The notes under the pieces: model-generated
Told to the model about the DNA's origin: nothing
The model's database searches: none
The model's input: only the letters and a program-made list of their open reading frames with translations
Program-made: the position numbers and the translations under genes
Part shown: positions 35,640 to 46,219 of the stretch, piece by piece
Layout of the letters: each line of letters begins with the position of its first letter
How positions within the stretch are numbered: position 1 is the first letter of the stretch
Origin: Mycteria americana
Lineage: Eukaryota > Chordata > Aves > Ciconiiformes > Ciconiidae
Reading direction: 5' to 3'
Length of the DNA stretch: 64,000 bases
Assembly (NCBI RefSeq): GCF_035582795.1
Contig: NC_134374.1
Location: forward strand, 26,737,798-26,801,797

Positions 35640-36380
35640 TGAAAAACTATGACTACTTACTGAGATGCCGACGAAGTTTTGGGCAATAAGGGAGAGCTGA
35701 TGCTCCAGGGCACCATAAGAGGAGCATAAGACAATGTAAATCCAGGGCTGTATTAAAAGGTCCCTGGAAACCTTTGTTTTGAACCTTAATAGTAAAGTTC
35801 ACGGAATTACACGAGCAGCACAGTAACAAAGCGCTGCTCCAACAGAAACCCCCTACACCCAGTGCAGGGCCCCTGCCAGACTGACCAGGCAGCCCCAGTT
35901 CCAGCTGTAAGACCCCCACTGCGCTCTCCGGGCCGCACTCCCGCCCAAGTCCCCGGCCAGCGGCCCGGCCGCCGGGAAGGATGAGCGCCCCGGCTCGGCA
36001 AGGAGGCGGCCGCTCCCGTGCTGCTCCGCCCTTCCGAGGGCCTCGCGGCTACCGCGCCACGGACCACCCCCGAGGGATCCTCCCGCCACGGCGGCACACA
36101 CACAGCCACCGGCCCCACTGCGGGTCCTGCCGGGTTACCGAAACGCCATCGAGATGGCCCCGGACTGGGAGGGAGGGCGGGCGATGCGGTCCTGTACGCG
36201 CTGCACTTGCCGATGGCCCGGTTCAGGTTGCGCTCGTAGCTCGGCAGCTGCAGGAGGAAGAACGGCGACGGAGCAGCCGCACCGGGCCCAGCCACCGCTG
36301 AGAAAGCCCCCGGTGCCCTCGGTGGGGCTCTCCAGTGGAACCTTCCGCTTACGCATCACAGGCGGCCGCACGCCGAGGGA
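35640..36380. promoter_or_regulatory. CpG-rich 5' region of the POLB pseudogene
   Basis: GC-rich DNA (densest at 35860-36370) that overlaps the POLB-like start on the minus strand, so this copy kept its own promoter-type sequence. Between the exon 1-like and exon 2-like parts lies about 48 bp bounded by GTGGCT and TCCTGCAG, possibly a very short intron. Confidence 0.5.
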
Positions 36381-36599
36381 GAAGACCCGCACACCGGATA
36401 CGGCAGGGAGGCTCTTCCGGCAGTAACGCCAACAGAGCACGGACTGCTTCAGTACACGAGTGAGCTGGCGCGGACGCTCGCACCGGCAGCCGGCCCCGGT
36501 CACCGCGGACCCGACGGGCGCGAGGCGCGGTGCTGCAGCCTGCCGGGCGCCGCACACATGGGCAATGACGACTTGTTTGGAGCAGTACTGCCCCCTGCC

Positions 36600-37330
36600 G
36601 GCCACAGCGCGGTGCTGCGCACCACAGCACCGCACGCGCGTAGCGCAACCTGCCACTCGCTCTGCTGCCGTCGCGAGTGCAACGAAGTACTGTGGCTACC
36701 GAGAGCACGCATGCGCAGTGTGACCTGCCGTGCGTGCTGCCCTCGATTGAGTATACCGGGGCACTGCAGCCGGCGGCGTGACGCATGCGCAGTACAGAGT
36801 GCCCCGCAGTGCTGCGCCTGCTGGGTTACCGCGGGATAGTGCTCAGCGCCGTGTTCGCTGCTGCTCACGCGTTTTGATAGCGGGTGAGGTAACCGGCCGT
36901 TCCCGCCACCCCTTCCCGGTGCTTACAAATCGGTAGCACAACAACTCTTACAACTCTTCTTGTTAGTCCCTGTTGTCTCGGGGACGTGAAGTGTTTTCTC
37001 GTAGCTGCTTCGCGTCGCTTAGACGTCAGTCCAGCCGCTCACCCTGTTGATCGTCGCCGAGTCCGCGGTGTGACCAGCGGGTAGGAGCGGAGTGCGGCCG
37101 CCTGCAGTACGGGCTCGCTGGCCCGGGTCAGCAGTGAGCACGCCGGCTGCCATGGTGGGCTCTGAGTGCTCGGCGGCGCCGCTTCTCGCCTCCGTAGTGG
37201 CCACGTGTCTTGGCCCGCGCATGCGCAGTTGTGGAAGGCGCACCGCGGCTGCCGCCGTGTTCGCGGCTGGCGCATGCGTCGTGCCCGAGAGTAGGCGCGC
37301 GTGCCTTGCGCTGCGCGGGATGGTGGGCGT
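36600..37330. repeat. CpG island with tandem NRF1-like palindromes
   Basis: Units of roughly 75 bp carry an ACGCATGCGCAGT-type palindrome (cores near 36711 and 36785, a decayed one near 36634) and a nearby TACTG/GGTAC block. Further copies of the palindrome lie at 37219 and 37272. The motif fits the NRF1 consensus YGCGCAYGCGCR. The same unit family occurs at 43310-43560. The island lies between the POLB-like start on - and a possible + exon at 37460. Confidence 0.65.
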
Positions 37331-37459
37331 GATGGCGGCCGCGGGGGCCGTTGCTGCCTGGAGGCAGCGGTGCAGGGAGGGCTCGGCCCCGCCACGCTCA
37401 GCGCTGGGACACTCGGGGAAAACTTTCCCTTCTCCTTATCTTGCTTTTGGGTCCCATAG

Positions 37460-37614
37460 GCTCTTCCCCAGCATGGGCCTGCACGCACACTCGGCTCTTC
37501 AGACGCCCTGGAGCTGCGGAGCAGAATTTTGGCACAGCATCCATGGGAGGAGGTCAGCTGGTTGTAGCAAGCATGCCTGAGAGTGCTGGTGACCAACACG
37601 AAAGTTTAAAACTG
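37460..37614 (+). other. Possible first exon of an unknown + transcript
   Basis: Bounded by GGGTCCCATAG and GTGAGC, with an ATG at 37543 opening 24 codons (MGGGQLVVASMPES) to the donor. I do not recognise it and see no partner exon before the LTR at 37974, so it may be non-coding or chance. Confidence 0.3.
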
Positions 37615-37973
37615 GTGAGCCACCCAGATTTAAGGTACTTTTGAGTAAGGGACAATTAGTGCAGCCCCAAGTTAGTTACTTGAGAACTGAGGAAACAAAA
37701 ACAGAGAGAGGAGAGACATCCTTGGGCACTCTGAAGCTACTTCTGTCACTGCGTACAAAATGTAGACACCAGCTAAACCAGGTACTAATTAAAATCTCCA
37801 CTGAGCCTCCACAAGCCTTGCACGGCTTATACAGCTGTTCTAAAGCATAAGGATCCCCTGTCCCTGAGGCATCCACACACCACGCTGGGATATGGATATT
37901 TCCAGTGCTGGCACAGCAGCCTGATGCCTTCTCTCCTCTGGGACGTAGGGGTCCCCCATGGCTCTTGTTGCCA

Positions 37974-38631
37974 TGAAAAGCCGAAATCAGGACTCGATAG
38001 TCGGGATGACTGTTAAGCAGGCATTCTTTATTGCAGCGCTGGGCAGCACTGGGGATTGCTCCGCCACAAGTGCTCCGCCAGGTTAGCGCAACACATCAGT
38101 TCATATACAGAAAAATCATACATATTCATCAGATTTCCTGAAAAGGGCAGTTTTATGGTGATGAGTTCCTGGAATTCATTTACATAGTCCAAGCATGCGC
38201 AGTAAAATTAGGGTTAGGGTCTTTTCACCCTCCCAGTGGTCTTCCATAGTCTTCCTCACGTTGTCCACTAGTTAAACTTTGGGCTTCCTTTGTCCATATA
38301 TAGTCAGTGAGTTAGCTCATCAGTCCTTCGTCCTTGGAATGTTACAAGGGGGTCGATTTAAGCTAGTTCTTTGGTGCTTACCTTTGGCACAATTGTCCTG
38401 AGTTCCTGTTATCAGTGATTTAATTAAGAAGCCTAACGAGCTCACTCAAGGCCTGTTTAGCCCTATCAGGTAAGAAGTCACAGGAAATGTCCTACCATCA
38501 ACTCTGCTCAGCAGGTAACCAAAACTATCTTTGCAGGGGAAGAGAACAATAGAGAACAAGGATGCGAGTGAAACTAAAAAAATGCAAGTCTATGTCTTAG
38601 TCAGGGATTGTCAGGGATTTAACCCTTTCAC
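37974..38631 (-). mobile_element. Solo LTR related to the 56.5-kb provirus
   Basis: On + it starts TGAAAAGCCGAAATCAGGAC and ends GGATTTAACCCTTTCA. Inside, GTTAAGCAGGCATTCTTTA and CAGCGCTGGGCAGCACTGGG match the inverted U5/R part of the provirus LTR at 56541-57301. It is shorter and clearly diverged, and I could not identify a target-site duplication. Confidence 0.75.
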
Positions 38632-38920
38632 TCTTCTGGGATGGGAGTTCCTCAGAGGGTTCCCTGATGCCTCTTTTGGGCTTCCCTGTGAGTTCTTTGC
38701 CATCACAGTCTCCTCCTCTGTTGTGCCCAAGCATCCCTTGGTCAGTCTGTGAGATACTTTTTGGTAAGTCCTCAGGGTGGGATTTGCTTGCCAGAGGAAA
38801 AGGCTTTTGAGACAGCATTAGTGACTTGTAGGAGTTGTCTTACTGGTTGTCATAAATGCTTCTCTTTCTCAGCAGGTACTGCTTCCCTTAGGGAGATGCT
38901 GGTTGGTGGTTATAGATGTC

Positions 38921-40001
38921 TAGAATAGAATAGAATAGAATAGAATAGAATAGAATAGAATAGAATATTTTGGTTGGAAGGGACCTACAATGATCATTTA
39001 GTCCAACTGCCTGACCAAAAGTTGAAGCATCTTATTAAGGGCATTGTCCAAATGCCTCTTAAACACTGACAGCCACGGGGCATCGACCACCTCTCCAGGA
39101 AGCCTATTCCAGGGTTTGACCACCCTCTGGGTAAAGAGATGTTTCCTCAGGTCAAGTCTGAACCTCCCCTGACGCAGCTTTGAGCCATTCCCAGGCGTCC
39201 TGTCCCTGGATCCCGGGGAGAAGAGCTCAGCACCTCCCTCTCCACGTCCCCTCCCCAGGAAGCCGCAGAGAGCAATGAGGTCGCCCCTCAGCCCCCTTTT
39301 CTCCAACCGAGACAAACCCAGAGTCCCCAGGCACTCCTCAGAGGACATGCCTTCCGGCCCTTCACCAGCTTTGTTGCCCTCCTCCTCCTCACGTGTTCAG
39401 GCATCGTCACATCCTTAAGTGGCGGGGCCCAGAGCTGCACACAGTACTCCAGGTGAGGCCGCACCAACGATAAATACATCGGGATAATCCCCTCTCTTGA
39501 CCGGCTGGTTATGCCGTGTTTGATGCACCCCGGGATGGGGTTTGCCCTCTCGGCTGCCAGGGCACGCTGCTGGCTCCTGTTGAGCCCGCTGCCAATCAGC
39601 ACCCCCAGATCCCTTTCCGCAGGGCTGCTCTCCAGCCGCTCCTCTCCCAGTTTAGACTTGTGCCCGGTGTTACTCCGTCCCAGGTGCAGAATCCGGCAGT
39701 TATGTTTGTTAAATTTCATGCTGTTGATGATTACCCAATGCTCCAGTCAGTCTAGATCCCTCTGCAAGGCCTCATGTCCCTCAAGAGAGTCAACAGCACC
39801 TGCCGGTTTGGTATCATCAGCAAACTTGCTAATGGTGCATTCAACTCCTGCATCCAGATCATTGATAAAAATACTGAACAGAACTGGCCCTGGGGTTGAG
39901 CCCTGAGGAACACCGCAGGTGACCGGTCGCCAGCCAGATGTAGCCCCACTGGCTCTGGATGTTTGCCCATGGAGCTGAGAGGACCACAAATTGTCTGCCA
40001 T
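38921..40001 (-). mobile_element. CR1 LINE, 5'-truncated, with (TAGAA)n end
   Basis: Minus-strand CR1 whose 3' end is expanded into eight or more TAGAA units (38921-38966). The body encodes broken ORF2 pieces: [13 protein letters not shown] and KFADDTK (RT, about 39800-39930), [13 protein letters not shown] (about 39430) and LGLSRLEKRGLRGDL (about 39300). Frames shift between them. It is probably younger than the 5.4-kb relic because FADD is kept. Confidence 0.9.
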
Positions 40002-42170
40002 GGAGATGAATTAGTGCTCTCGGTGTTGCAGGTAGGTTCTGTGGAAGTGCAGCTTAGTGCAACCATATGGGTTGATTCATGCCTATGGTCACAGGTGAAT
40101 GGCGGCTGAAACCAAGCCTATGAACAGTGACTGTAAAGTGTTCTTGGTGTGTTCATGTTCTGCTGCTCTGCCAAATAAAGGGGAAACTTTTAAAACTGTG
40201 GGCTAAAGTTACTCAGCCTCTTGTTACTGTCTTCCTGGTTGTATATGCTTTGGTATTTGTTCCTTAAAACTGAGAGTTCAGAGTTTTTCACTTAAGGTTT
40301 ATTGTTTAAAGTTTGTTTTGCATGGTTTCTCATGTGAGAGTTGAGCTTTATTACTTTATTTTGTAGGGCTCGGTATTTATTAACCAGAGTTTACAGTTTA
40401 CTCTTTTACTGATCAGGGCACAGGATTTTAGATCTAACCTCATCAATAAATTCTAAATTGCCAGTGATCGTTTAGGTTCTGAGATTTGCAAGTTATCACT
40501 TTAGGCTTCAGGTTTGATGGCATACTGTTAAATAGAAAGGGCTAAATCCTTAGTAGGCTGTGAACCCTTCTTTGGGGTTTGTAACTATAATGCACCAGGG
40601 GTGGTTTTTGTTATGATCCCAGAGGGAAAGGCACTTGGAGTCCATAACATATTGATTGAAATTCCATTTACTGAAGCTAACTCTACAAGGAAAAAGGGGA
40701 TAGTATAGATAATCTTTTGTCCCTTCAAATGCTGGGAACCCCAAGTTGTGCAGAAGCAGAGGGACCTCCAGTCAGGGCATGGCACATGGTGCAGATCCCA
40801 TCAGTGGGGGAGGTTCTGCAGACATCTTTGTCTGTAGAGCTCTTATGGGATTCTCATAGAAGAAAATAATTCCATTCATTATTTTTACTATCAAACAGAA
40901 GAACGTTCACATGACAAACTGCTGCTTCGCTTTAAGATAAAAGACAAGGATGTGCAGGTGGTGTAATTTCCAGTGCGAAGTGGGAGCTGCCTACAGGCTC
41001 CTTTGCTACGATTAGCTGGCTAAGTTTATCCTACGAGCAAGGAATATGCTCAGCACAACACAGACTTGAAAGCCAACCTATACATGCAGCAGAGCACAGG
41101 CCTGCGCCTTCTCGCGTTCGCTTGTGTGGATCACCAACTCCTCGATGTACAACAGTCTTCTGGTTAGGATCACTACAGTTATCTTCCCCTGTGCCTCCTG
41201 TTCAGTTCTGCGCTCTGATCGGAGGCCTGGGATTGATACGGTGCAGGCACAGTACAGTGAGCCAAACTGCTGAGGTGGCGGGGAGGTAAGAGCTGTGTAA
41301 GTTTCTTGCAGGGCTCTTGTCAAGGGGTAGGGCAGAAGCACATATAGATCAGATAAGGGGTTTTCCTCTCAAATGCCAGACCTGAATCCTGCCTTTGAAG
41401 CAGGAAGCTTGGAGGACGTGGACAGCTCCTCAGTGATTTGCCACATCAAGAGCAGTAACAGGAGCTGACTCTTGGCAACTGGATTGATGAATGCTGGTCC
41501 AACAATGACTCTTAAGGTGCTGCAGGTGAACTAGGAGTGTACTGGCACAGAGCTCTGTGGCAGACTGACTCTCAGTTGTTGCTTTTGTGCATTAATTAAT
41601 TAAATGATTGCTTTATTCTTTGCACTCATGGCTGTGGTTCTTGCAGTCCCTTTGCACTCAGTAAAAAGTGTGTGAGGACAGTGTCTGGGGGAGGAGGTTA
41701 CACATTGTATGAGGGGGTTGGTCCCAAGGTCTTAAGGACTGCCTCGGAGGAAGCCCTGTGCTGTTCACAGGGTTATGGGGGATTTCCCTTTCATTGCCAT
41801 GTCGAGAGTTGTCAGTGGCATTTCCAATCATCCCGGCAGCACCTGGGATCACTCCAGGGCCTTGTGAAGTCCCCAGGCTGCTCCTGGGTTTGCTGTCAGC
41901 ACTCTCGGCTATGTGGGCAATGTCTGGGGTTGAGGGCAAGGGCCAGCAAAAGCAATGCTGGGAGACAGGGTTTCCACAGGGCAGGGGCTGCCTGCAGGCG
42001 ATGTTCCATGAACCACACTGAGCCCCACGACAGGTCTTGGGGCCCTTTTGGTGTGCAGCAAGGCCCTTCATTTGCCTTGGGAGTGTGCCCTGGCACCCTC
42101 CGTACCTCTCAGTTCACGTTCTGGGTTGCCCCTGAGCCCTTTTGTGTGTTCCACGTCCTTGTTTGTCTTA
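40002..42170. other. Intergenic, nothing recognised
   Basis: AT-rich at first, then rising in GC from about 41650. Open frames on both strands at 41650-42270 have no recognisable domain. No repeat family was named. Confidence 0.4.
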
Positions 42171-42249
42171 CAATGTGCCACAAAGTTTATCTTTTTCCCA
42201 TTGCAGAGTTTTCCCAATGCTTTCCTGTGTGCTCTGGGGTCATATTTTG

Positions 42250-42920
42250 ACGGAGCCCAGGGGAGGAGGTGACGCACTGTGGGGGTCGGGCGATGGCCCC
42301 CCGTTCCTGCTGAGCTCCCGCTGCGGGCCGGGGCTGGAGGAGCCGCAGGGGCGGGCGGCGAGGCCGATGGCGACGGCCCCTCCCTGTAAAAGGGTGGCTG
42401 CCGGTGGAAGGGCTGGTGCTGTCCTGCCCGGGTGGCCGTGGTGGGGCCGGTGTGAACCAAGGGAGAAGCGGAGCAGTCGCCGAGCGTTGCCGTGCTGCGG
42501 CTGCACCGAGGGAGAAGGTGAGCGGGACCGGGCGCCCACTGGAGCGCGAACGTCCCGGGCGGCGCCGAGCGCTGAGGCCGGGTGGGGGCGGGCGCTGGGA
42601 GCTCACCTACGGGCAGGTAGCGCTGGGGGGCGGAACTCTGGGTCCGGTGGCAGGGCCACACGATCGACCGGCGGGTCCCGGCAAAAGCCCCGAGGAGGGC
42701 GGCGGGGTCAGTAGCTCGGAGGGGCGGGTGCAGGGGGGCTACGCCGTGTCGGAGCCGGCGGCGGGAACCGTCTGGAGCCAGAACCGGGCGGCGGGGGCTG
42801 CCTGGCGCCGCACTGGGGGCTCGGCAGGGCGCCGGGGTGCGGCGGCGGCGGAAGGGGGGGGGGACAGGGGGAAGGGGGAACGGTGTCCCCGCGGGGTCAG
42901 CCAGCAGGGAAGGGCGGCTG
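42250..42920. promoter_or_regulatory. CpG island, left part of the GC block
   Basis: Very GC-rich sequence with many CpGs, followed at once by the ZNF143-like array. Long frames on both strands (up to 425 codons on -) arise from lack of stop codons and from the repeats, and show no protein domain. It is probably a promoter region; the direction is unclear. Confidence 0.5.
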
Positions 42921-42925
42921 TCGCG

Positions 42926-43173
42926 GCGTGCCGGGAGCTGTAGTCCTGGGGCACGGGGCTTCCTGTCGGCCATGTTGGCTCCCGGAGCATGCCGGGAGGT
43001 GTAGTCTTCTGGCCCTCGACTGCCGGGCGGCCACGCTGTGTTTGCCAATGCATGCCGGGAGCTGTAGTTTTTCCGGACTGGGCTGCAGGGCAGCCGCACT
43101 GCTCTCGGGCGCGTGCGGCGTGGCGTAGTCCTTGTTACCGCCGCGGACCCCGCGGCCCGGCACGAGGTGTAGT
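42926..43173 (-). repeat. Tandem array of ZNF143-like motifs, about 62-bp unit
   Basis: GCATGCCGGGAGCTGTAGT or close variants occur at 42926-42944, 42987-43005 and 43050-43068, with decayed copies ending at 43129 and 43173. The reverse complement, ACTACAGCTCCCGGCATGC, fits the ZNF143/THAP11 promoter motif. Ends are spaced 61, 63, 61 and 44 bp. The sequence between motifs differs more than the motifs do. Confidence 0.75.
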
Positions 43174-43259
43174 TTTGTTGCCGGCTTCGTGTTCGTGTGG
43201 TTTCCTGCGGGCTTCCCGCTGCGCCCGTTCCCCGAAAAGCGGTGCGGCCGCCCCTCGAG

Positions 43260-43570
43260 AGCGCATGCGGCTTGGCGGCCGTCCGGCGCATGACAGACTG
43301 CCGTTCGCGTGACGCGCATGCGCAGTAGCTCTCGCGCCGCCGCACTCGCTGCTGCCACTAGGCGAGCAAAGTCCAGTACTGCAGCTCGGGCGTCGCACAT
43401 GCGCAGTGGCGTGCGATTACGGGCCGGCTGCTGCCGCCCAGCGACCAAACGTCGGTACTGCGGCACGGGCGCGGCGCATGCGTGTTTGCACGCGGTCGCT
43501 GCTGCCGCCCGGCGACCAAAACGCGGTACTGCAGGTACGCGTCGCGCATGCGCAGAGGCGCCACCGTGCT
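43260..43570. repeat. Tandem NRF1-like minisatellite, 70-81-bp unit
   Basis: GCGCATGCGCAGT-type palindromes recur with ATG at 43318, 43399, 43478 and 43548 (plus a partial one at 43264). Units share GCTGCTGCC, GCGACCAAA and CGGTACTGC blocks. It belongs to the same family as the units at 36.6-36.85 kb. The palindrome fits the NRF1 site. Confidence 0.75.
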
Positions 43571-43814
43571 CCACGCCGCCGTCCGCCGGTAACGGCAAGG
43601 CGATGCCGCGGTGCCTGCGAAGCGTCGCCGCCGCCGCCGCGCTCGTTGCTGCCTCCCGGTAAGGAAACGCCGCTATTGCCCCACGTGCGCGCTGCCGGCG
43701 GGCGCTCGGCGCGCGAAGCGCGGGACTGCAGCGCCCGTGCCGCCCCCGGGCCCGCGCCGCCCGCCGGGTGCTCGCCGCTGCTGCTGGTGCCTCGTGGCCG
43801 GTGCGCGGTGCTGC

Positions 43815-45640
43815 ATCCTGTATCTCGCTGTCCCTGTCCTCTTCCCTGTTCGGCTCTCACTGCCTCTGACCCTCTGTGCTGCTCCCTGCCTCTTTTCATC
43901 CTCCGCCTCTCTGCAGGGCTCCCAAGGCCGCTCTTTCTTTCTCCAGCAATCTCTGTCTGTCTCTCTCGTCGTTATGCCTGTCTGTTGCTCTGTCTTGCTT
44001 CCTGTCCCATCGATTCTCGCTATATCCCTTTGTCCCGCTCCCTGCCTATATTCTTTTTTACTTCCTCTCTGTCCTGTTGACCATCCCAGGTTTTTTTCTC
44101 TATCTCCATCCTGCTGCTGCCCTGATTGTTCTTTCTCTGCCCTGCTCCCTGTTGCTTTCTGTCTCTCTTCCTCTGTCCCTGCTGCCTTTTTTCTCCATCT
44201 CTGTCCCGATCCCTGTCCCTTTTTTCCTCTTGCTGTCCCTCTGCCCTGCTTCCTCTCACTATCTTCTCTGTCTTTCTCTCCCTGTCCCATTCCCTCTCCC
44301 ATCCTTTCTTTCTACATCCCCCTGTCCAGCTGGATGTCCCTCCTTTCCTTTCTCTCTTCCTCAATATTTTTTTCTTTCTCATTCTCACAGTTGTTATTTT
44401 CCTCCAATACTGTCCTGCTCTCTGTCCCTTTTTTCTCCCTTTGTCATTCTGTCATGCTCCCAGTGTCTGTTGTTTAATTCCTCCATCTCTGTCCTGCAGC
44501 CCATCACTATTTTTTCCCTCTTCCATCCCTTTGTCCTGCTCCCTGTCCTTGTCTCTCTTTCCCTTTGTTCTGTCTCCCATCCTTTTTCCTTTCTTGCTCC
44601 ATCTTTCTGTCCTGCTCTCTATCCCCCCCCTCTGTTTCTCTGCCCTTCTCTTTGCCTTTACCCCCATTTCTCTGCCCTGTTCCCTCTTGTGTTTTTTGTT
44701 GTCTGTCACTCTGTCCTGCTCCCTGTCACTGTTTTTCTCACTCCATCTCTGTCCTGCAGCCCAGTGCTATTTTTTCCCTCTCTATCTGTCTGTCCTGCTG
44801 CCCATCCTAGGCTTTTTCCCCTCCATCTCTGTCCTGCTGCCTGTCTCTGATTTTTGCCTGTCTTTCAGTTTGTCCTGCCTCCCTGTCCCTTTTTTTTTCT
44901 CTGTATTACCTTGTCTTGCTCTCCGTCCCTGTCTTTCTCTGACAGTCTGCATCCTGCTCCTCATCCTTCTTTTTCCCCCTATCATCCTCCATCCTTCTTC
45001 CTGTCTTTCTTTTTTCTCTTTCTGTCCTTCTGCCCCAACGCTTCTTTCTCCACCTCTGTCCTGCTCCCTGCCCCTTGTTTCCTCTCGCTGTCCCTCTCTC
45101 CTGCTTCCTGTCCCTGTTTTTTCTGTCTTTATTTCTCTGTCCCGCTGCCTGTCCGCTCGTTTCTTGCTGTACCTCCCCGTCCAGCTGGCTCTCCGTTTTT
45201 TCCTTTCTCTCCTTCTCTGTCCTGCTCCCTGGCCCTTTTTTCTCTTCCTCTGCCTCTGTCCTCTAGCCCGTGGCCGTTTTTTTAATTTTTCCTTCTTGGT
45301 CTCTTTGTACAAATCTCACCCTTTCTTTATTTCCCAATCTCTTTGTCCTGTTCCCTGTCCTTTTTCTCTCTCTGTCTGTATGTCCTGTGCCCTGTCGCCG
45401 TCGTGTCCCTCTGTTCTTCTTCCTCTCCTTTCCCCCCCATCTCTCTATCCCTCTGTCCTGCTCACTGCCCCTGCATGTTCTTGCTCCATCTCTCTGCAGG
45501 GCTCCTCGTCCCTCTTGTTTTTGATTTCTCTGCCTCTCTGACCTTTTCTTTCGGCCTTTCATTCTCTGGCGGCACCTCAGTCTTCTCCCTTGTCTTGCTT
45601 TTGTCTTTCCAGTCCTCTGTCCTGCTCCCCATCCCGGTAT
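43815..45640 (+). repeat. 1.8-kb polypyrimidine higher-order minisatellite
   Basis: The + strand is almost only C and T, built of variants of CTCTGTCCTGCTCCCTGTCC with T runs. Longer blocks repeat too: CTCCATCTCTGTCCTGCAGC occurs at 44481 and 44741, and a block with CCCGTCCAGCTGG or CCTGTCCAGCTGG occurs near 44325 and 45180, about 860 bp apart. It produces open frames up to 471 codons that read as low-complexity Leu/Ser/Phe/Pro and are not genes. Confidence 0.85.
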
Positions 45641-46215
45641 TAAATAGGGGTGGGTGCAGGCCCTGTTCTCTTGGGACTGGCGGGGGAAAAAGCAGCCCCG
45701 GGCCCAGCGCTGTCCTGGGGTTCGTCGGGGGGTTTTGGGGCCGAGCCCGTGTGCGAGCGGGGGGAGTAGGGGCAGCCCCACGCGGCTCTCGGGTGCTGCT
45801 TGTTGGGGCTGGGCAGCCGCTGCCGCTCCCGGCGCAGGTCGGGCAGCGGCGGCCCGGGGGGCTCCTGCGGCGCCGGGCGGGTGCCGGTGGCCGGAGTGGT
45901 GGGGAAGGGCCGCGGCTGCGGCCGGCGGGGGTTCCTGGAGGCGGCTGGGCCCGGCTCCCCGCGGGGGTGCTTGGGGCTGGGGGGGTTTGGGGTGCGGGCC
46001 CGGCACCCCAAACCGGTGCTGGAGAAAGCAAGCCGGAAGCAGCCGCACTAAAGCGATGCCCTGCCTGTGCTGGTGCGGCCCCGCAGAGGTGTGGGGCTGG
46101 GCCCTCCGCAGTGCCCAAGCGCTCCCCAAAACTGCGTGTGTGGCCCTGGGGGTGCAGGGCTGTGGGGTGGCTGCGCTCCCCCCACCCCGCAGCATCACGC
46201 ATGGGGACCGCAAAG
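45640..46215. other. GC-rich block, no gene recognised
   Basis: G+C-rich DNA with long overlapping frames on both strands and no domain I know. It may be part of the promoter-like region before the candidate gene at 46.8 kb. Confidence 0.4.
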
Positions 46216-46219
46216 GGGT

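Larger units (their letters stand above)
29419..36356 (-). pseudogene. POLB: POLB (DNA polymerase beta) unprocessed pseudogene
   Basis: A broken copy of the base-excision-repair polymerase on the minus strand with introns kept. Recognised pieces, 5' to 3': start and fused exon 1-2 region (36356 to about 36192: KRKVPLESPTEG, YERNLNRAI), possible exon 3 (about 35570-35605, weak), exon 4 (35459-35533: GVGTKI..EK, TAA for an Arg codon), exon 5 (34898-34956: CQDDASAS, in-frame TGA), exon 6 (33208 to about 33250), exon 7 (32714 to about 32765), exon 8 (about 31110-31160, extra T), exon 9 (about 30946-31020: EIVLVELKKLD), exon 10 (30281-30353: YVLTHPNF) and exon 11 (29419-29507: PKLLHQVVEQL). The catalytic GDMDVLL motif is destroyed in exon 10, and exon 11 is frameshifted at an A7 run. 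Donors GTATGT, GTAAGG, GTGAGT and GTAAGC survive. Exons 12-14 were not found. Confidence 0.88.

Noticed and set aside
35653-35750. POLB exon 3 at the segment ending in a GTAAGT donor
   Set aside because: The donor is good but the translation does not align convincingly with the exon 3 segment; the weak match at about 35570-35605 fits the order slightly better.
38205-38225. TTAGGGTTAGGG as an interstitial telomere
   Set aside because: Only about two units, inside a solo LTR; too short to mean anything.
42068-43345. 425-codon minus-strand frame
   Set aside because: Its recurring Y-T/S-S-R-H-A pattern is a translation of the tandem ZNF143-like motif, and the rest is GC-rich noise.
43876-45541. 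Frames of 324 and 471 codons, looking like a multi-pass membrane protein
   Set aside because: They are translations of the C/T minisatellite (Leu, Ser, Phe, Pro, Cys only), with equivalent frames in other phases.
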